Assembly: GCA_016285075.1 (NCBI GenBank) | Contig: JAEEQB010000016.1 | Location: 1-64,000, forward strand | Source of the DNA: Prevotella sp. | GTDB taxonomy: Bacteria; Bacteroidota; Bacteroidia; Bacteroidales; Bacteroidaceae | Direction: 5' to 3' | Length of the DNA: 64,000 nucleotides | In this document: positions 51,936-60,256 of the stretch, piece after piece | Position numbering within the stretch: position 1 is the first letter of the stretch | Layout of the letters: each line of letters begins with the position of its first letter | Position numbers and translations under genes: made by a program | The notes under the pieces: generated by a model | Seen by the model: the letters and a program-made list of their open reading frames with translations, nothing else | Told to the model about the DNA's origin: nothing | Database searches by the model: none

Positions 51936-53117
51936 TTACTTGGCCATCCTGTAGATGGATTCCATATCGTCGGCATTGAGCACTTTCAGACAGCCGCAGG
52001 TTGAAGTGTAGTCACGGCTGCACTTACGGGTCATCTCACGTATCTCGTCATCGGTGATGTCACGGCCAATGAGCTCGTGGATGTTGATCGGCATGCCGAT
52101 GGCATGGTAGAAACGCTCCATGGCCTCGATGCCTCGCAGAGCAGTGCCTTCGGGGTCGGTGAAGTCGTTGGGGACGTCCATCACATTCACAGCAAAGCGC
52201 ACAAAGCGGCTTAGGTTCTCATGCATCACATAGCGTGCCCAACTTGGCCAGATAGCGGCCAGGCCAGCACCATGGGTCACGTCGAACATTCCGCTCAGTT
52301 CGTGTTCCAACTGGTGGGTTGCCCAGTCGTCGCTGATGCCACATCCCGTCAGCCCCCAGTGCGCCACGCTGCCACCCCACATGATCTGAGCACGGTGGCG
52401 GTAGTCCTCGGGATTCCTGAGCACCTCGAATACAGCCGTTTTCATTCTGCGAAGCACAGCCTCGGCCAGGTCGGTGGTCAGATCCATATCGTCATCCTTG
52501 GTGAAATAGCGTTCCATGGTGTGCATCATCATGTCAGTCACGCCCGCCGCCGTCTGATAGGGAGGCAGGGTGAAGGTGCGCTGCGGATTCATGATGGCGA
52601 ACTTCGGACGAGACATGTTGTTCGAGTAACCAAGCTTCACGTCGCCATCCTCATTAGTGATCACGCTCGCCTCGCTCATCTCACTGCCAGCAGCAGGAAT
52701 CGTCAGTACAGAGGCAACAGGCAGCATCTCCTTGGGTTCTGCCTTGCCAAGATAGAAGTCCCAGACGTCGCCCTGATAGCACACGCCATAAGCTATACAT
52801 TTGGCAGAATCGATGACACTTCCGCCACCCACGGCAAGAATGAAATCGACGTTCTCACTGCGGCAAAGCCCGATTCCTTTCTGGGCCAGCGACAGACGCG
52901 GATTGGGCACAACGCCGCCGAGGGTCACATAGTCCACACCGCCCTCTGCCAGCAGCTTGCATATCTTGTCAAGTAACCCTGATTTCTCAGCACTCTTTCC
53001 ACCATAGTGGATCAGAACTTTCGTTCCTCCGTATTTCTTTACCAGAGCAGCCACCTGCTCCTCCGACTGTTTGCCAAACACCACTTCTGTCGGTGCGTAA
53101 TAATTAAAGTCCTTCAT
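51936..53117 (-). CDS. Iron-containing alcohol dehydrogenase
   Basis: The 393-residue protein belongs to the group III (Fe-dependent) alcohol dehydrogenases, nearest to NADPH-dependent butanol dehydrogenase BdhA and YqhD. It has the nucleotide motif VGGGSVIDSAKCIAYG, the family signature in LEHELSGMFDVTHGAGLAAIWPSWARY and metal-ligand histidines there. It reduces aldehydes or oxidises alcohols in the cytoplasm. It follows the GH9 gene by 19 bases and precedes the epimerase gene, so it is part of the LacI-controlled unit. The substrate is unknown. Confidence 0.92.
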   Translation of the reverse strand: MKDFNYYAPTEVVFGKQSEEQVAALVKKYGGTKVLIHYGGKSAEKSGLLDKICKLLAEGGVDYVTLGGVVPNPRLSLAQKGIGLCRSENVDFILAVGGGSVIDSAKCIAYGVCYQGDVWDFYLGKAEPKEMLPVASVLTIPAAGSEMSEASVITNEDGDVKLGYSNNMSRPKFAIMNPQRTFTLPPYQTAAGVTDMMMHTMERYFTKDDDMDLTTDLAEAVLRRMKTAVFEVLRNPEDYRHRAQIMWGGSVAHWGLTGCGISDDWATHQLEHELSGMFDVTHGAGLAAIWPSWARYVMHENLSRFVRFAVNVMDVPNDFTDPEGTALRGIEAMERFYHAIGMPINIHELIGRDITDDEIREMTRKCSRDYTSTCGCLKVLNADDMESIYRMAK

Positions 53118-53136
53118 ATTTTTTTTCTGTTGTTAT

Positions 53137-55761
53137 TTACTTTTGATGATTTACAATGTTGCGAAACGCTGAGCCGAAAATGATATACTGAGTGTTTCCG
53201 GCGATGGTTCCTTCGTTCTGTCCCCAGAGGAAAGGCCAGTCGTCGTAGTTCTCGAAATGGTCGGGTTTGCGGAACAGCAGTCCCGGTGCCACATTACCTG
53301 GAATGAACGAGAAATCGGCGCGGTTATTGCCATAGAACACCTGTTTGGGGCGTGCTGCACCCACTACGGCCACAAAGGAGTAGTTGTGGTAGGGATGACA
53401 GCCGTACAGCCAGTTGCTCACTCTATAGACCTCGGATTCTGGGATGATGTCGGGGAAATAGATATGTGCGTAGTTCACTGTAATGCCGAAGTTGAGCACA
53501 GCATTGACACCAGCCCAGTTACCCAGTCCTATAGGAACACCATAGGGGTTGTTCGTATCGAAAGATCGGATGTACTCTTCGTATTTCTCCACATAAGGGC
53601 GCAGCTTCTGTTTATAGGCGTCGTTCATATAGGGAACGGCGTCGAGGGCTGTCTGCATGTTGGCCGTCAGACGCGAGTCCAGGGCATCCCAGATCTGCTT
53701 CTCGAAGTTGTCGAGATACTGCTTCTCCTGCGTAGCTCCAAAGAGCATCAGGTTGGTCGCCATATCGCCGAGGCGGTTGTCCGGCCGGTTCCTGCGGTTC
53801 CTGGCTGCCCTGTTTCCGCGAGGGGCGTTTCCGTCTCCAGTGCCTGTGAGCCAGTTGGCGTCAGCCTCTGCCTGGGCATCGGGAGCCTGATCACGACGCT
53901 GGTTCATCAGTTCTGAGGCTTCCTGCATTAGGCGTTTCGACTGTGCAAGGGCACGTTGGGCGAGTTCATCGTTATAGCCTTTCAAGGCATGGCTGGCCGC
54001 AGCAAACATCGTTGCAGCCTGAATGTCGAGCCTCGGGTTGCGGGTGGTGAAAGCCCACATGTCATCGGGCGTACCACTGCGTTTTCCATCGGCCGATACC
54101 TCGTAGGGCTTCAGACTCGGGTCATAGTGCAGGCCATCGGTGATGCTGGCTGCATCGCCAAGGTGGTGGTAATTGTCAAGAACAGAGTTGGAAAGTGTTG
54201 AGGCCATGTGGCCTATCTGCTCTGCCTGAGCCACAAGGTTCAGCGTACCGTGCTCAATGAACTGCAGGATGTCGGGCACACCGTCAGGACGGTGCAGTTC
54301 TACATAGCGCTGTTGCTGGCTGACAAAGGTTTCGTCGCGCTGGGGACGGAAGAGTTCCCACGTGCGGATGAAGTTCTGGACTACATTGATGTTGGATCCC
54401 GTCTCGATGTCGAAGTCACCGGCATCGAAGAAACCGCCGACATTCAGGCCAGGGATGAGTTCATAGGGTTGATATTTGGTGTCTGTGGTCGGTCCTTGGC
54501 GATGCAGGTCGAAGTGGTCGCTTTCCGGGGCTTGCAGATAACCCTCCTTGAATGGTTCTCCATGCCAGGTGCGATAGCCTTCTGTAACATACATGTGATT
54601 CATGTGGATGGGCACCCAGACATCTGTTGTGGCATCAGTGATCTTGTCGTAGACATGCTCGTCGATGAGGAAATCATTGGTTCTCGTCTGCCCATACTGG
54701 ATATAATAGACGCCCGGAGTACGCACCGACGAGAAGTCGAACTTCACATAGTTGTATTTGAAATAGGGTCCCCACTTCTGAATGTCGCCTTTGAAAGCCT
54801 CGGCCACCGTCCCATTAGGGAGCATGCGGATGAGCGAAGCCGTGGCTAACGGGGTGTCAGCCTTGTCAAGCTCTATAACAGCCACTTTCGGCTGCTCGGG
54901 CGTATAGCCGACTTGCGAGAAACCGATGTTTGGCTCACGTATCCAGCCTGGAATAGCGTGAGGCTCTACTGTCCACGTGACAACCTTGCCGGTTTTACCC
55001 TTCGGCAACACGCTGCGTAGCACGAACCAACCGTTCTGCGCCAGTATCCGGCCGTCATAGAGCTTCAGTTCGGCATCATCGCTACTGATGCGGACCATAC
55101 GCTCCGGAGCATCCGTGGCCAGCGTGATGCTGTGACCCGTCTCAAGCGGCAGGGGATCGACAAAACGGCCAGTGCCACGGTCGTCATAAGTCTTGAATCC
55201 CTTGAACTGACGGGGTTTCTCGCTGTTGGGACGGGTGACAGTCTGGCTGGTGGCATAACGTGGAAACCGATTCAGGCGCCCATCCATTATAAATGTCTTC
55301 AGCCAGTACTGCGATGGCAGGAATTCCAGGTTGAAACCTGCTTCGCCTGCCAGTTTCTCAGGAACAGGCTTGTCAAGCCAGACGGCTATCTCAACAGCTT
55401 TTCCTTTCGCGGTGACCACCACACGGCTGTCGAAGTCATAGTCATCATAGCGCATGTCCACCTCAATGCTCCCATTCTCACGGTTCACCCTACGGCTGGT
55501 CATCTTCGGAACAAGGTCCCACTGCTCAGGCGTATTGTTCAGCCTGACAGCCCCCCCCTGAACGGTACGTACACCGTGATGGATGATCTCTATACCAGAG
55601 TTCTTCTCATCGTTGAAGCCTCCGTTGAAACTGTTGCTGAACACTAACACGTTAACGCCCTGCCGCTCGAAGTACTCCAATTCATTCAGCCGCAGGTCAT
55701 CTTGTGCAATACAAATGGTTGATGAGGCGATAAAAGCAATCGTTGATAATAAGTATTTCAT
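53137..55761 (-). CDS. Exported glycoside hydrolase family 9 protein with extra N-terminal domain
   Basis: The 874-residue protein has a signal peptide (about 1-19). Residues about 20-275 form a beta-rich domain that I do not recognise and that usual GH9 enzymes lack. A cellulase-type Ig domain (about 280-370; IGFSQVGYTPEQPKVAVIEL) follows, then the (alpha/alpha)6 catalytic domain. The GH9 aspartates are in FFDAGDFD (D446-D449), and the likely acid is E850 in WGQNEGTIAGN. YGCHPYHNYSF and NRADFSFIPGNVAPGLLF are also GH9-like. It would hydrolyse a beta-glucan or related oligosaccharide outside the inner membrane. Its ATG overlaps the lacI stop by four bases, so it is the direct target of that regulator. 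Confidence 0.87.
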   Translation of the reverse strand: MKYLLSTIAFIASSTICIAQDDLRLNELEYFERQGVNVLVFSNSFNGGFNDEKNSGIEIIHHGVRTVQGGAVRLNNTPEQWDLVPKMTSRRVNRENGSIEVDMRYDDYDFDSRVVVTAKGKAVEIAVWLDKPVPEKLAGEAGFNLEFLPSQYWLKTFIMDGRLNRFPRYATSQTVTRPNSEKPRQFKGFKTYDDRGTGRFVDPLPLETGHSITLATDAPERMVRISSDDAELKLYDGRILAQNGWFVLRSVLPKGKTGKVVTWTVEPHAIPGWIREPNIGFSQVGYTPEQPKVAVIELDKADTPLATASLIRMLPNGTVAEAFKGDIQKWGPYFKYNYVKFDFSSVRTPGVYYIQYGQTRTNDFLIDEHVYDKITDATTDVWVPIHMNHMYVTEGYRTWHGEPFKEGYLQAPESDHFDLHRQGPTTDTKYQPYELIPGLNVGGFFDAGDFDIETGSNINVVQNFIRTWELFRPQRDETFVSQQQRYVELHRPDGVPDILQFIEHGTLNLVAQAEQIGHMASTLSNSVLDNYHHLGDAASITDGLHYDPSLKPYEVSADGKRSGTPDDMWAFTTRNPRLDIQAATMFAAASHALKGYNDELAQRALAQSKRLMQEASELMNQRRDQAPDAQAEADANWLTGTGDGNAPRGNRAARNRRNRPDNRLGDMATNLMLFGATQEKQYLDNFEKQIWDALDSRLTANMQTALDAVPYMNDAYKQKLRPYVEKYEEYIRSFDTNNPYGVPIGLGNWAGVNAVLNFGITVNYAHIYFPDIIPESEVYRVSNWLYGCHPYHNYSFVAVVGAARPKQVFYGNNRADFSFIPGNVAPGLLFRKPDHFENYDDWPFLWGQNEGTIAGNTQYIIFGSAFRNIVNHQK

Positions 55762-56780
55762 ATATATGGTGTTGTATTGGTTTTCTTTGTACTATCACGC
55801 AGCTCCAGACGTGCGCTCACCACCACGCGCTGTACACTGTCGTCTCCAGTCATCTGATCGAGCAGCAGTCGGAAGGCCTTCTTGCCTATCTCATGAAGGT
55901 TCTGCTTGACAAATGAAAGGCGAGGGTTTAACATTTCCGACACCCAATCACTCATGTAGCCGACAATGGACACGTCCTCCGGAATACGCAGCCCCAGACT
56001 GGTGACTGCCTGATGGGCAGAGATGGCCAATAGGCCGTGGGAGGCGATGATTGCATCAGGCGGATTGGGAAGGCTCAGCAGTTCCAGCGTGTCAGAGAGG
56101 CCTGAATTGTAACTGATGTGGTGACACATCACCAAGTCAGTACGGATGGGAATGTCCTTTTCTCGCAATGCCTCCAGATAACCGTGCTTGCGGTCGATGG
56201 TCTGCTTCATCTGGTTAGAACCGCCAAGGAAGGCAATGCTTCTGGCTCCCTTGTCGATGAGGCAAATGGTGGCCTGACGTGCAGAGGCTGCATCGTTGAT
56301 GTTCACTGAAGAGATTTCGATGTCGGGTGTGCGGTCAAAGAGCACGATAGGCATGTGGGCGTTCTTCAGCTGAAGCAAATGGCTGAAGTCTGATGTGTCT
56401 TGCGATGGACACACAATGATGCCTTCCACATGCATGTTAACCAGCATCTCAAGGCAATTGACCTCATTCTCCACCTGATCGTCCGAGTCGCTGATGATAC
56501 ACATGTAGCCATTCTTTCTTGCCTCAGCCTCGATGAATTTCACAATGTGGGCATAATGGTTGAACGATATGTCAGGCACAATGATTCCTATTGTCCGCGT
56601 AGTGTCATAACGCAGGCTTACGGCAAATGGATTCGGCCGATAGCCCTGCTCGTCAGCCAGTTGCATTATCCTCTGACGAAGCTCGGAACTGACGCCTTCA
56701 CCTCCTCTTAATGCCCTTGATACCGTGGAAACATTAATACCCAGCTGTCTGGCTATATCGCGTTGCGAAATCCGTTTCAT
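55758..56780 (-). CDS. LacI-family transcriptional regulator
   Basis: The 340-residue protein begins MKRISQRDIARQLGINVSTVSRALRGG, the LacI helix-turn-helix with hinge (YRPNPFAVSLR), followed by a periplasmic-binding-like sugar domain (IIVPDISFNHYAHIVKFIE; ISSVNINDAASARQATICLI). It would bind an operator upstream and release it on binding a sugar. It heads the GH9-adh-epimerase-receptor unit, with a four-base overlap to the GH9 gene. Palindromes with central CG just upstream of its promoter are good candidate operators, implying self-regulation. Confidence 0.93.
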   Translation of the reverse strand: MKRISQRDIARQLGINVSTVSRALRGGEGVSSELRQRIMQLADEQGYRPNPFAVSLRYDTTRTIGIIVPDISFNHYAHIVKFIEAEARKNGYMCIISDSDDQVENEVNCLEMLVNMHVEGIIVCPSQDTSDFSHLLQLKNAHMPIVLFDRTPDIEISSVNINDAASARQATICLIDKGARSIAFLGGSNQMKQTIDRKHGYLEALREKDIPIRTDLVMCHHISYNSGLSDTLELLSLPNPPDAIIASHGLLAISAHQAVTSLGLRIPEDVSIVGYMSDWVSEMLNPRLSFVKQNLHEIGKKAFRLLLDQMTGDDSVQRVVVSARLELRDSTKKTNTTPYI

Positions 56781-56816
56781 CGCACTTACTTCTTGAATAC
56801 TTTACTCTTGTCACTA

Positions 56817-56846
56817 CAAAGGTAATCCTTTCTACTGACATAACAA
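56817..56846 (-). promoter_or_regulatory. Promoter of the lacI-GH9 unit
   Basis: On the minus strand TTG (56846-56844), 19 bases, TACCTTTG (56824-56817), 37 bases before the lacI ATG. Confidence 0.65.
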
Positions 56847-56864
56847 CGCAACAAGTTTGAAAAA

Positions 56865-56881
56865 CGTTGCGCAACGCGTTG
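56865..56881. promoter_or_regulatory. Candidate LacI operator
   Basis: Two overlapping palindromes, CGTTGCGCAACG (56865-56876) and CAACGCGTTG (56872-56881), with a further CAACGCAAC at 56844-56852 by the -33 box. A central CG is typical of LacI operators. It lies about 20 bases upstream of the -33 box. Confidence 0.5.
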
Positions 56882-56893
56882 TTTTCCGATGGC

Positions 56894-57568
56894 TCACTGG
56901 TGGAAAGCCTGCCACAGCTGGTTCTCAGGCAAGGGTGCTTCCACACTGATGGGCAGCTTTGACACGGGATGGACAAATTCTACCTTTTTGGCCATCAGAG
57001 AAATGCTGCCGTCGGGATTAGAGCGCGGTGCACCATATTTCAGATCGCCTTTGATGGGCATCCCGGCCTTGGCCAGCTGGCAGCGTATTTGATGATGCCG
57101 GCCTGTCATGAGCTGTACTTCCAACAACGAATAACGGTCACTATGCCCAATGACCCTGTATTTCAGCACAGCCCGCTTCGAATGAGGCACCTCGTGGTCA
57201 TAGGCATAGCTTTTGTTCTGCTTCTCATTGCGCACCAGCCAGTTTTCCAAGGTACAGAAGTCCTCGGTCTTCTCTGGGGACGCGGGGACAATCGCCCAAT
57301 AAGTCTTGTGTACCTCCCCTTCGGCAAACATCTTGTTCAACCTTGCCAGAGCCTTCGACGTACGGGCAAACACCACCAGTCCACTAACAGGGCGGTCCAA
57401 CCTGTGAACCACGCCGAGAAACACCTCGCCAGGCTTCTGGTATTTCTCCTTAATATACTGCTTCACCGTCTCTGACAGCGGTGTGTCGCCTGTCTTGTCG
57501 CCCTGCACGATCTCCCCGCTCTGCTTATTGACAATGATGATATGGTTGTCCTCGTAGACTACTTGCAT
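56894..57568 (-). CDS. RluA-family RNA pseudouridine synthase
   Basis: The enzyme changes uridine to pseudouridine in rRNA or tRNA. I start at the ATG at 57568 (MQVVYEDNHIIIVNKQSGEIV), 224 residues; the longer frame uses TTG and adds an unlikely hydrophobic start. The catalytic aspartate is in VVHRLDRPVSGLVVFAR, and the family motifs LLEVQLMTGRHHQIRCQLA and KYGAPR are clear. It lacks an S4 domain, as do the shorter RluA/RluC-like members, so the target site cannot be given. It lies upstream of lacI, whose promoter is just beyond its stop. Confidence 0.93.
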   Translation of the reverse strand: MQVVYEDNHIIIVNKQSGEIVQGDKTGDTPLSETVKQYIKEKYQKPGEVFLGVVHRLDRPVSGLVVFARTSKALARLNKMFAEGEVHKTYWAIVPASPEKTEDFCTLENWLVRNEKQNKSYAYDHEVPHSKRAVLKYRVIGHSDRYSLLEVQLMTGRHHQIRCQLAKAGMPIKGDLKYGAPRSNPDGSISLMAKKVEFVHPVSKLPISVEAPLPENQLWQAFHQ

Positions 57569-57609
57569 ACCTATTATTTGTTTCCTCCGCAAAAGAATAA
57601 TAAACAAGA

Positions 57610-57690
57610 AAAACAAGTTGTTTTGGTGTGTAGAAGCATATCTTGACGAGACGAGAAGATAGTCTTAATGACACCAAAACAACTTGTTTT
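57610..57690. terminator. Perfect 20-bp inverted repeat between fabG and the RluA-family gene
   Basis: Arms at 57610-57629 and 57671-57690 are perfectly complementary and flank 41 bases, which themselves contain TATCTT/AAGATA. It can act as the fabG terminator on the minus strand, but with a large loop and such perfect arms could also be a small MITE-like insertion. Confidence 0.7.
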
Positions 57691-57714
57691 ACTATTGAAG
57701 AATACGTCTTGGCA

Positions 57715-58452
57715 TTACATGTTCATGCCACCATCGACCTGAATGACCTGTCCGCTGATATAGCTCGACATGTCTGAAGCAAGGAATGTGGCACAGTTGG
57801 CAATGTCATCCACAGTGCCTCCACGGCGCAGGGGAATCTTGTTGCACCATTCCTTACGTACTTCTTCGGGCAACGCCTGGGTCATGGCCGTATCGATGAA
57901 GCCGGGAGCGATGGCATTGGCACGGATGCCCTTCGGACCCATCTCTTGGCCGATGCTCTTTGCCAGTGCGATGAGGCCGGCCTTCGAGGCAGCGTAGTTG
58001 GCCTGTCCTGCGTTACCATGGACGCCTACCACACTGGCCATGTTGATGATGCTTCCACCACGCTGACGCATCATCACTGGCACGCAGGCATGGATGAAGT
58101 TGAAAGCCGACTTCAGGTTCACGGCAATGACTGCATCCCACTGCTGCTCAGTCATGCGGAGCATCAGCCCGTCCTTCGTGATACCAGCATTGTTGACAAG
58201 TATATCTATGCTGCCAAACTCTTCCTTCACGGCCTTCACCACCTCCTCAGTCTGTGCAAAATCGGCAGCATTGGAGGCGTAGCTCTTGGCCTTGACACCC
58301 TTCGCAGCAATTTCCTTTTCTGTTTCTTCATTCACCTCAAGGTCGGTGAATGCGATGTTAGCGCCTTCTTCGGCAAACTTCAGTGCGATAGCTTTTCCGA
58401 TACCGCGTGCAGCACCTGTAATAAGTGCTGTCTTTCCACTTAATAATCCCAT
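57715..58452 (-). CDS. fabG: 3-oxoacyl-[acyl-carrier-protein] reductase
   Basis: The enzyme reduces 3-ketoacyl-ACP with NADPH in fatty acid synthesis. The 245-residue protein has the Rossmann motif TGAARGIGKAIA, NNAGITKDGLMLRM, the catalytic serine in NMASVVGVHGNAGQ, Y-x-x-x-K in NYAASKAGLIA and the end GQVIQVDGGMNM. All are typical FabG. It lies 49 bases after the TetR-family gene and is probably co-transcribed with it, so that regulator may respond to fatty-acid or acyl-CoA signals. Confidence 0.95.
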   Translation of the reverse strand: MGLLSGKTALITGAARGIGKAIALKFAEEGANIAFTDLEVNEETEKEIAAKGVKAKSYASNAADFAQTEEVVKAVKEEFGSIDILVNNAGITKDGLMLRMTEQQWDAVIAVNLKSAFNFIHACVPVMMRQRGGSIINMASVVGVHGNAGQANYAASKAGLIALAKSIGQEMGPKGIRANAIAPGFIDTAMTQALPEEVRKEWCNKIPLRRGGTVDDIANCATFLASDMSSYISGQVIQVDGGMNM

Positions 58453-58501
58453 TTTGATTTACAATTAAACTTTTATATTTACCTTATTCTTTATTTATTC
58501 A

Positions 58502-59092
58502 TTATTTGGCTATTTTCCCCAAGGCGCCATAAACCACCTTGGCCACCTGTGGCTTCGTTGCTTCTTCGGTCATGCCATGGGCTATGCGGCCATAGATATA
58601 GGGAACTTCCAGTCCTTTGATGCAATAGTGGGTGATGTCAGCCACCAGGTCTACATTCTCAATGTCGAACTCGCCGTCATCCTTTCCTTCGGTATACACC
58701 TTACGGAACAGCTCTATCTCTGCGTCGTCAAAATGCTTACGTACCTTCTCTACCATCCAGATGTTACGGAAGAACTCTGCACGTAAGTTGCCATTGCGCA
58801 CCACGGTTTCACGGATCATACTCAGATGGGTGTAGATCAGCTCGATGATCTTGTCCTGAGGACGTATCTTCTTTGCAGCCACCTCGTCGAGCTTGTCGCT
58901 GAGTCGCTCCAGCTCGCTCTCGATGACAGCATAGTAGATCTCCTCCTTCGATTTGAAATAGGTATAAAGGGTACGACGACCCTTGCCCGACGCCTGCGCA
59001 ATGTCGTTCATCGTGGTGTTCTCCAGCCCCTTTTTTGCAAACAGCTGGCGTGCTACGTCTACCAGCAGTTGTCTGGTTTTTGAAATAGACAT
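58502..59092 (-). CDS. TetR-family transcriptional regulator
   Basis: The 196-residue protein has the TetR helix-turn-helix at its start (ARQLFAKKGLENTTMNDIAQASGKGRRTLYTYFKSKEEIYYAVI) and a helical ligand and dimer domain. It is followed by fabG on the same strand, as with fatty-acid regulators of the FabR/FadR(TetR) kind, but its ligand cannot be told. A perfect inverted repeat at 59120-59149 overlaps its own -7 box, which implies self-repression. Confidence 0.93.
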   Translation of the reverse strand: MSISKTRQLLVDVARQLFAKKGLENTTMNDIAQASGKGRRTLYTYFKSKEEIYYAVIESELERLSDKLDEVAAKKIRPQDKIIELIYTHLSMIRETVVRNGNLRAEFFRNIWMVEKVRKHFDDAEIELFRKVYTEGKDDGEFDIENVDLVADITHYCIKGLEVPYIYGRIAHGMTEEATKPQVAKVVYGALGKIAK

Positions 59093-59119
59093 CTTTGTTT
59101 TTGCTCCTGGATAATTACT

Positions 59120-59149
59120 TTTTGCACACTGTGTATATCGTGTGCAAAA
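59120..59149. promoter_or_regulatory. TetR operator overlapping the tetR-fabG -7 box
   Basis: TTTTGCACAC, ten bases, GTGTGCAAAA: a perfect 10-bp inverted repeat. It overlaps TAATTTTG (59152-59145, minus strand), so bound repressor would block RNA polymerase. Confidence 0.75.
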
Positions 59150-59176
59150 TTATGATTTTTCTTTGAATTGACCAAA
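59145..59176 (-). promoter_or_regulatory. Promoter of tetR-fabG
   Basis: On the minus strand TTTG (59176-59173), 20 bases, TAATTTTG (59152-59145). It overlaps the candidate operator. Confidence 0.7.
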
Positions 59177-59253
59177 TAAATGAGTGAAAAAAGTGAGCTA
59201 TGTCAAGGAAAATGAGCGGATGAGGGGGAAAATGCAAAAAAAGCGCATGAAAA

Positions 59254-59285
59254 TTTGCGTAATCAAGAAAAATGTAGTACCTTTG
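59254..59285 (+). promoter_or_regulatory. Promoter of the tRNA gene
   Basis: TTTG (59254-59257), 20 bases, TACCTTTG (59278-59285), then CACC. Consensus strength, with the tRNA starting 26 bases on. Confidence 0.8.
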
Positions 59286-59310
59286 CACCCGAATTCAAGA
59301 ATCATCACAT

Positions 59311-59383
59311 CGCGGAGTGGAGCAGTTGGTAGCTCGCCAGGCTCATAACCTGGAGGTCGCACGTTCGAATCCTGCCTCCGCAA
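59311..59383 (+). tRNA. tRNA-Met (CAU), probably initiator tRNA-fMet
   Basis: A full cloverleaf folds: acceptor CGCGGAG/CTCCGCA, D-arm GAGC/GCTC, anticodon arm CCAGG-CTCATAA-CCTGG, T-arm GCACG-TTCGAAT-CCTGC. The anticodon is CAT. The first pair is C1 with A72, unpaired, and the D-stem has A11-U24; both mark initiator tRNAs. Only two of the three initiator G-C pairs (30-40, 31-39) are present in the anticodon stem. The T-stem has a C-C mismatch at 52-62, which is unusual. The CCA end is not encoded. It has its own promoter and terminator. Confidence 0.9.
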
Positions 59384-59389
59384 CAAGTC

Positions 59390-59417
59390 AAAAAGCCCGA
59401 ATTTCGGGCTTTTTTTA
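59390..59417 (+). terminator. Intrinsic terminator of the tRNA gene
   Basis: AAAAAGCCCGAA and TTCGGGCTTTTTTT: a perfect stem with a very tight loop and a T-run. It ends 20 bases before the GSCFA gene. Confidence 0.92.
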
Positions 59418-59437
59418 TTCACTTAAGACAAGAAGAG

Positions 59438-60256
59438 ATGGATTTCCAGACGAAAGTGGACACGGGTATGGCCAGCTTCCAGATATCCCCATGCGAACGG
59501 ATACTGTTTGTGGGTTCTTGTTTTGCCGACAGCATCGGACAGCGGTTTCTGCAAGAGAAGTTCCGTGCTACGGTGAACCCCTTCGGCGTCATGTATAATC
59601 CTGCTTCCGTCCTCCATACTATCGAGCGGCTGGACGGGCTTTATCAGACCGCCTTTCTTACCTTGGGCACCAACCACGTCTATCGGCTGAAGGAGACGGG
59701 CGAGATTGTCGACAACTGCCAGAAACGGCCTGCAGCGTTATTCCAGGAGGAAGAGCTGACCGTCGCTGAATGTGCTGACTATCTGCGGCAGTCCGTCGGC
59801 AGACTCCATACGTTGAACCCCGACATGAACATCGTACTGACCGTCAGTCCCATCCGCTATCGCAAATACGGCTACCACGGCTCCCAGCTATCCAAGGCCA
59901 CGCTGCTGCTGGCCATTGACCAGCTTCTGAAATCGTCCGATTCTCACCGTTCTTCTTCACGTCTGCAGTACTTCCCTGCCTACGAACTGGTGCTGGACGA
60001 GTTGCGCGACTACCGTTTCTACAAAGCCGACATGCTTCATCCCTCAGAACAGGCAGTGGAGCTTATCTGGGAACGGCTGACGGACTGGTGTTTCAGCCCT
60101 TCAGCCAAGGAGTTCCTTCGCGAGTGGGCACCTGTCAAAGCTGCCCTTAGTCACCGTCCGTTTGATGCAGACAGCGAGGCCTACAAGGCATTTATGGATA
60201 AAACTATGTTAAAAGTAGCAGCGTTGCAGAAAAAATATCCTACCTTTGCACTATGA
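59438..60256 (+). CDS. GSCFA-domain protein
   Basis: The 272-residue protein contains FVGSCFADSIGQRF near residue 30, the motif that names the family, and the later TVSPIRYRKYGYHGSQLSKA and FPAYELVLDELRDYRFYKADMLHPSEQA. The domain is SGNH-hydrolase-like: GS near the start and a D-x-x-H pattern (DMLHPS) near the end could form an esterase triad. The substrate is not known. No signal peptide. Its stop overlaps the ATG of murF-alr by four bases, so it is linked to the cell-wall gene, perhaps in sugar or peptide deacylation, but that is inference. Confidence 0.88.
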   Translation: MDFQTKVDTGMASFQISPCERILFVGSCFADSIGQRFLQEKFRATVNPFGVMYNPASVLHTIERLDGLYQTAFLTLGTNHVYRLKETGEIVDNCQKRPAALFQEEELTVAECADYLRQSVGRLHTLNPDMNIVLTVSPIRYRKYGYHGSQLSKATLLLAIDQLLKSSDSHRSSSRLQYFPAYELVLDELRDYRFYKADMLHPSEQAVELIWERLTDWCFSPSAKEFLREWAPVKAALSHRPFDADSEAYKAFMDKTMLKVAALQKKYPTFAL

